DNA from: Streptomyces sp. NRRL WC-3605
GTDB taxonomy: Bacteria > Actinomycetota > Actinomycetes > Streptomycetales > Streptomycetaceae
Length of the DNA: 7,256 nucleotides
Direction: 5' to 3'
NCBI RefSeq assembly: GCF_001509795.1
Contig: NZ_LLZN01000108.1
Location: 1 to 7,256, forward strand
Below the pieces are notes generated by a model. That model saw nothing but the letters and a program-made list of their open reading frames with translations, was not told where the DNA came from and ran no database searches. How positions within the stretch are numbered: the stretch's first letter is position 1; every line of letters starts with the position of its first letter. Below are positions 6,417 through 7,256 of the stretch, one piece after another. The position numbers and the translations under genes were made by a program.

Positions 6417-6980
6417 ATGTCTGTTCGCATCCTCGCGCTCGTCGGCAGCCTTCGCGCCGGTTCGCACAACCGTCAGCTGGCGGAGGCGGCCGTCAAGCTC
6501 GCTCCCGAGGGCGCCGAGGTCGTGCTGTACGAGGGCCTGGCCGACATCCCCTTCTACAACGAGGACGTCGACGTCGAGGGCACCGTCCCCGCCGCGGCCG
6601 CCAAGCTGCGCGAGGCCGCCCAGGCCGCCGACGGGTTCCTGCTCTTCTCCCCCGAGTACAACGGCACCATCCCCGCCGTCCTGAAGAACGCCATCGACTG
6701 GCTGTCCCGCCCGTACGGCGCCGGCGCCTTCGGCGGCAAGCCGGTGGCCGTGATCGGCACCGCGTTCGGCCAGTACGGCGGCGTGTGGGCGCAGGACGAG
6801 GCCCGCAAGGCCGTGGGCATCGCCGGCGGCAAGGTGCTGGAGGACGTCAAGCTGTCCATCCCGGGTTCCGTGACCCGCTTCGCCGAGACGCACCCGGCCG
6901 ACGACGCCGAGGTCGCCGCCCAGCTGGCCGAGGTGATCGCGCGCGTCCACGGCCACGCGGGCGAGAAGATCGCCGCCTGA
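6417..6980 (+). CDS. NADPH-dependent FMN reductase / quinone reductase family flavoprotein
   Basis: The 187-residue product has a flavodoxin-like fold and is expected to use FMN to transfer electrons from NAD(P)H to flavins, quinones or related acceptors such as azo compounds or chromate. It shows the phosphate-binding loop GSLRAGSHNR (10-19), the family signature SPEYNGTIPAVLKNAIDW (78-95) and the third FMN-contact loop GTAFGQYGG (114-122). There is no signal peptide or membrane segment, so it is cytosolic. The ATG at 6417 has GGAG (6408-6411) 5 bases upstream. It is divergently paired with a TetR gene and its promoter carries two TetR-type palindromes, so it is likely induced by a small molecule, plausibly an electrophile or quinone (inference). 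A strong hairpin starts 13 bases after its stop, so it is probably monocistronic. The true acceptor cannot be read from sequence. Confidence 0.9.
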   Translation: MSVRILALVGSLRAGSHNRQLAEAAVKLAPEGAEVVLYEGLADIPFYNEDVDVEGTVPAAAAKLREAAQAADGFLLFSPEYNGTIPAVLKNAIDWLSRPYGAGAFGGKPVAVIGTAFGQYGGVWAQDEARKAVGIAGGKVLEDVKLSIPGSVTRFAETHPADDAEVAAQLAEVIARVHGHAGEKIAA

Positions 6981-6993
6981 CGAGACACCCCCT

Positions 6994-7022
6994 GGGGGCC
7001 GGAGCCGAGCGCTCCGGCCCCC
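6994..7022 (+). terminator. Terminator hairpin after the flavin reductase gene
   Basis: A perfect 12-bp stem, GGGGGCCGGAGC (6994-7005) and GCTCCGGCCCCC (7011-7022), closes a 5-base loop CGAGC, starting 13 bases after the stop codon. It lacks a U-tract but is very stable, as is usual for Streptomyces terminators. Confidence 0.85.
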
Positions 7023-7142
7023 TGCGGCATCCGGCCCGCCGGGCATCGGCCCAGGAAGAGCACGGCGCTTGCTTGCATGCGCGCTATAGCCGCATCGGCG
7101 GGAAATTGCGCCCATGTCCTATCCTGGAGAGACCCACTCTGT

Positions 7143-7150
7143 ACGGAGGA
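7143..7150 (+). promoter_or_regulatory. Ribosome-binding site of the right-edge gene
   Basis: ACGGAGGA contains the strong Shine-Dalgarno core GGAGG and ends 10 bases before the ATG at 7161, which supports that start although only 32 codons are visible. Upstream, TATCCT (7120-7125) could be a -10 element, but I found no matching -35. Confidence 0.65.
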
Positions 7151-7160
7151 CTTCGGGGCC

Positions 7161-7256
7161 ATGACAGCGACCGATCCCGCACTCACCGCCCTCGCCCAGG
7201 GCTGGTGCGCCCTCTCCCTGCTGCACGGCAGGATCGAGGCCCACATCGAACGCGCC
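7161..7256 (+). CDS. Partial gene, probable MarR-family regulator N-terminus
   Basis: Only the first 32 residues are in the window; the gene runs off the right edge with no stop. The peptide begins MTATDPALTALAQGWCALS and continues with a helix ending HGRIEAHIERA. This resembles the N-terminal dimerisation helix of Streptomyces MarR-type winged-helix regulators, but no DNA-binding domain is visible, so the family call is recognition of a short stretch only. The start is well supported by GGAGG at a reasonable distance and by the upstream terminator, which makes this a separate transcript from the flavin reductase gene. The 180-base gap before it contains that terminator, a GCATGC palindrome (7075-7080) and no clear promoter. 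Confidence 0.5.
   Translation, partial: MTATDPALTALAQGWCALSLLHGRIEAHIERA

Noticed and set aside
6360..7115. A 251-codon minus-strand open frame opposite the flavin reductase gene.
   Set aside because: It runs through the terminator hairpin and the operator region and lacks any recognisable motif, while the plus-strand gene has all family signatures.

Overview
The window looks like a chromosomal segment of a Streptomyces or close relative. GC is very high, most third codon positions are G or C, and the gene families are typical of that genus: PobA, TetR and MarR regulators, several stand-alone redox enzymes, and a thioredoxin behind a promoter matching the sigma-R (SigR) disulfide-stress consensus. 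I see no transposase, integrase, tRNA, CRISPR array or phage gene.

Layout, left to right. (1) Bases 1-138 are non-coding as far as I can see and hold two short palindromes. (2) A peptide deformylase gene (139-786, +) runs convergently, with a 5-base gap, into a FAD/NAD(P) pyridine nucleotide-disulfide oxidoreductase gene (792-2225, -). (3) That oxidoreductase is divergent from a thioredoxin gene (2345-2731, +), and the 119-base gap between them carries the sigma-R-type promoter. (4) A nested dyad between 2735 and 2792 separates thioredoxin from a convergent aldehyde dehydrogenase gene (2802-4238, -). (5) That gene lies 28 bases downstream of a 4-hydroxybenzoate 3-monooxygenase gene, pobA (4267-5439, -), and the two form a probable aromatic-catabolism operon. 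(6) A TetR regulator gene (5643-6299, -) is divergent from an NADPH-dependent FMN/quinone reductase gene (6417-6980, +). Their shared intergenic region has two related, inverted operator-like palindromes placed on two opposing promoters. (7) A strong hairpin follows the reductase gene, and the first 32 codons of a probable MarR regulator gene (from 7161, +) run off the right edge.

Three small modules emerge. The first is thiol redox: thioredoxin under sigma-R, back to back with a disulfide reductase that keeps its redox cysteines but has Tyr in place of the catalytic His of lipoamide dehydrogenases. The second is an aromatic aldehyde to hydroxybenzoate to protocatechuate funnel. The third is a TetR-controlled flavin/quinone reductase. 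I found no convincing wholly new system. The best leads are the sigma-R promoter, the His-to-Tyr oxidoreductase beside thioredoxin, and the paired TetR operators. All functional assignments rest on motifs read by eye.
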